Source: Chlamydiota bacterium
GTDB taxonomy: Bacteria > Chlamydiota > Chlamydiia > Chlamydiales > Simkaniaceae
Length of the DNA stretch: 8,941 nt
Direction: 5' to 3'
Assembly (NCBI GenBank): GCA_021772295.1
Contig: JAJFMG010000192.1
Span: 1-8,941 of the forward strand
Shown here: positions 6,952 to 8,941 of the stretch, one piece after another
Layout: the number at the start of each line of letters is the position of its first letter
Position numbering within the stretch: the first letter of the stretch is position 1
The notes under the pieces: model-generated
The model's input: the letters and a program-made list of their open reading frames with translations, nothing else
The model's database searches: none
What the model was told of the DNA's origin: nothing
Translations under genes and position numbers: made by a program

Positions 6952-8673
6952 ATGAGCTTAAAACAAATGTGGGATTTAGAAGTTTTCTTTCCCGGTGGGG
7001 CAAATTCTAAAGAAGCGCATGCTTGTTTAGAGAAGATATCATCTCAGATAAAACAGGCAACTGACGCTTCTCTGTTAAAAACGTTGCAACTATCACAAGA
7101 AATTTCTTTTTCACTTCGTGAAATCGAATCCTTTGCATGTTGTCATCAAGCATCCGATGTAAAAAACACAGCGGCTATTTCGCTTCAAGACAAAATTGCT
7201 AAGTTACAATCTTCCTATGAAACTCTTCTCAAAAAAACTGACAAGCAGCTTGCCGCTCTCTCAAATGATGATTTTAATGCGCTGACTATTTCTCTACCCG
7301 ATTGTGCATTCTATCTTAAAGAAAGAAGAAACCTTGCAAAAGAGCAACTATCTCCTAAAGAAGAAAAAATTATCGATATGCTATCTATTAGTGGCTACCA
7401 AGCTAATACAAACTTATTTGCAACACTTATTGGAGAAATGGAAATTCCCTTTGGCTCTAAAAAACTTTCTTTTTCTCAAGTCGAAAATAAGTTGTCAGAT
7501 GGCGATGCCTCTATTCGAAATAAAGCCTTTATATCTCTACAAAAAGCCTTTAGAGAAAAAGAAAATCTTTTTGCCCAAATCCTCAATAACATTGCAGGTT
7601 TTCGCCTACAACGAGATGCACTTTATCCAAAAGAAATTCTTCATGAGCCACTACAAATAAACCGTTTGGAAGAACAAACCCTTAATTCAATGTGGGAAGC
7701 GGTTACAAAAATAAAAAAACCACTTATCAAATATTTAGAAAAGCGGGCCTCTATGCTTGGAAAAAGCAAACTCTCATGGCAAGATTTAGAAGCGCCTTTA
7801 TTTTCACATCAAAAAAAAATCTCATATGAAGATGCCTCTGCCCAGATTATTGAACTCTTTACTAAAACTTCTCCTCAAATGGGCGCCTATGCAAAAAATG
7901 TCCTGCATGATCGTTGGATTGATGCAGAAGATCGAAGTAGCAAAAGTCCAGGAGGCTTTTGCACATACTTTCCTCATAAAAAACAAAGTCGAATTTTTAT
8001 GACCTATTGCGGAACTCAAACAAATGTATCTACTCTAGCACATGAGCTTGGCCATGGATTTCATAATGAAGCTATGAAAGATCTTCCCGCTTTTGCGCAA
8101 GTTGTTCCTATGACACTTGCTGAAACAGCGTCAACATTTGCAGAGCTCCTCATCTCAGAAGGTTCCATTGAAAATGCAAGCTCAAAAGAAGAAAAACTTA
8201 CTCTTTTAGATGATCAAATCATGCGATCTGTTGCATTTTGTATGAACCTTCATGCTAGATATATTTTTGAACTGAATTTCTATGAAGAGAGAAAAAAGGG
8301 CTTTGTTTCAGCTGAAATACTCTCCACTCTTATGGAAGAAGCGCAAAAAAAAGCATATTGTAACACCCTTGAAGAGTACCACCCTCTTTTTTGGGCTGCA
8401 AAAATGCATTTCTATCTTACTGACGTTCCTTTTTACAACTTTTCGTATACTTTTGGATTTTTATTCAGCTCAGGAATGTATCAATTTGGAAAAGAATCTA
8501 CAAATTTCGAAGAAAAATACATTGCTCTTTTACGAGATACAGGAAGCGCTACAGTCGAAAACCTGGCTCGCAAACATCTAGGAGTAGATCTTTCTCAAAC
8601 GAAATTTTGGGAAGATGCTTTTAAACCCATCGAAAAACAAATCGATCTATTTTTTAGCTTGATCGACAAATAA
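6952..8673 (+). CDS. pepF: Oligoendopeptidase F-like zinc metallopeptidase (M3 family)
   Basis: A 573-residue cytoplasmic peptidase that cuts short peptides, part of peptide recycling. The zinc site is complete: HELGH (H364, E365, H368) followed by GFHNE, and the third ligand E391 in ETASTFAELL. The C-terminal region with FYNFSYTFGFLFSSGMY (about 494-510), which forms part of the substrate channel in this family, is present. The N-terminal helical domain covers about 1-200. No signal peptide is seen. I chose the ATG at 6952 because AGGGG lies 7 bases before it and the family start (MSLKQMWDLEVFF) begins there; an in-frame ATG at 6907 would add 15 residues, but it lies upstream of the likely transcription start. 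Length is close to the usual 560-610. It is transcribed away from mutL, and the next gene follows on the same strand after 61 bases. A nine-base A-run lies at 7811-7819. Confidence 0.92.
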   Translation: MSLKQMWDLEVFFPGGANSKEAHACLEKISSQIKQATDASLLKTLQLSQEISFSLREIESFACCHQASDVKNTAAISLQDKIAKLQSSYETLLKKTDKQLAALSNDDFNALTISLPDCAFYLKERRNLAKEQLSPKEEKIIDMLSISGYQANTNLFATLIGEMEIPFGSKKLSFSQVENKLSDGDASIRNKAFISLQKAFREKENLFAQILNNIAGFRLQRDALYPKEILHEPLQINRLEEQTLNSMWEAVTKIKKPLIKYLEKRASMLGKSKLSWQDLEAPLFSHQKKISYEDASAQIIELFTKTSPQMGAYAKNVLHDRWIDAEDRSSKSPGGFCTYFPHKKQSRIFMTYCGTQTNVSTLAHELGHGFHNEAMKDLPAFAQVVPMTLAETASTFAELLISEGSIENASSKEEKLTLLDDQIMRSVAFCMNLHARYIFELNFYEERKKGFVSAEILSTLMEEAQKKAYCNTLEEYHPLFWAAKMHFYLTDVPFYNFSYTFGFLFSSGMYQFGKESTNFEEKYIALLRDTGSATVENLARKHLGVDLSQTKFWEDAFKPIEKQIDLFFSLIDK

Positions 8674-8734
8674 GATAGAAAAAAATAGTTATAACCCGTA
8701 TAACGCCCTTTGTTTATAAGTAAAAGGAATGATT

Positions 8735-8941
8735 ATGCGTTTTCTTTCTACAATTATTTCACTTTGTGCACTCGGTTATGGAGGATACTGGCTTAATGAA
8801 ACCAAACCGGAACTTAAAACAAAACTAATAGAGATCATCTCTCAAGGTAGTTTCCATACTTTAGAGGCCCGATATACCGCTAAACAAATCATGTCAAACC
8901 ACAAGGCTCATTTACTTAAAGGTGACAAGTACAAGTTTCTA
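8735..8941 (+). CDS. Small membrane-anchored or exported protein of unknown function, partial (3' end outside window)
   Basis: The frame is open for 69 codons from the ATG at 8735 to the right edge. AAAAGGA (8722-8728) lies six bases before this ATG, so I prefer it to the in-frame ATG at 8729, which sits too close to the ribosome binding site. Residues 1 to about 20 (MRFLSTIISLCALGYGGYWL) form one hydrophobic segment with a positive start: an uncleaved anchor or signal peptide. The rest is hydrophilic (LEARYTAKQIM, then LLKGDKYKF). I do not recognise a named family, though the style suggests a conserved chlamydial protein. It follows pepF by 61 bases on the same strand, with no clear terminator between them, and may be cotranscribed. 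Confidence 0.75.
   Translation, partial: MRFLSTIISLCALGYGGYWLNETKPELKTKLIEIISQGSFHTLEARYTAKQIMSNHKAHLLKGDKYKFL

Noticed and set aside
7304..7660. 118-codon plus-strand ORF inside pepF, and a similar one at 8282-8581
   Set aside because: Both are lysine- and leucine-rich shadows of the pepF frame, without ribosome binding sites or recognisable motifs.
8688..8704. GTTATA-ACCCG-TATAAC hairpin as terminator of pepF
   Set aside because: Only a six-bp AT-rich stem with no T-run after it; too weak to call.

Overview
This is an AT-rich window from a bacterial chromosome. The protein content suggests a member of the Chlamydiae, probably an amoeba-associated (Parachlamydia, Simkania or Waddlia-like) lineage rather than a pathogenic Chlamydia. 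The main support is the adjacent pair mutL-pepP, an order I recall from chlamydial genomes, next to an M3-family oligopeptidase and a class III nucleotide cyclase. This placement is inferred from gene content and protein style, not from a database search.

Layout, left to right. (1) 1-1021, minus strand: most of a gene for an AlbA_2 (Schlafen-type) plus HATPase_c_4 (AAA_4) protein, COG2865-like, cut by the left edge. It has a near-ideal promoter (TTGTTT, 17 nt, TATAAT) embedded in a cluster of inverted repeats built on the heptamer TGTTTCA/TGAAACA. (2) 1131-1371: a short AT-rich spacer with no convincing protein gene, except a possible 32-codon ORF that has a strong ribosome binding site and runs antisense into the end of the next gene. 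(3) 1372-6867, minus strand: a three-gene run in the order mutL, pepP, cyclase. mutL and pepP overlap by 38 nt; pepP and the cyclase are 59 nt apart. (4) 6868-6951: a compact divergent promoter region. (5) 6952-8673, plus strand: pepF-like zinc oligoendopeptidase. (6) 8735-8941, plus strand: the start of a small membrane-anchored or secreted protein of unknown function, cut by the right edge.

How the genes relate: mutL (mismatch repair), pepP (removal of N-terminal residues before proline) and pepF (breakdown of short peptides) are housekeeping. The cyclase is a membrane receptor with a very large extracytoplasmic part and an intact catalytic core of the ATP-using type, so it should turn an external signal into cAMP. 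The AlbA_2 gene with its operator-like repeats looks like accessory, probably self-regulated DNA.

The observations most worth following up are the repeat cluster over the AlbA_2 promoter, the loss of recognisable endonuclease motifs in MutL, and the large-sensor cyclase.
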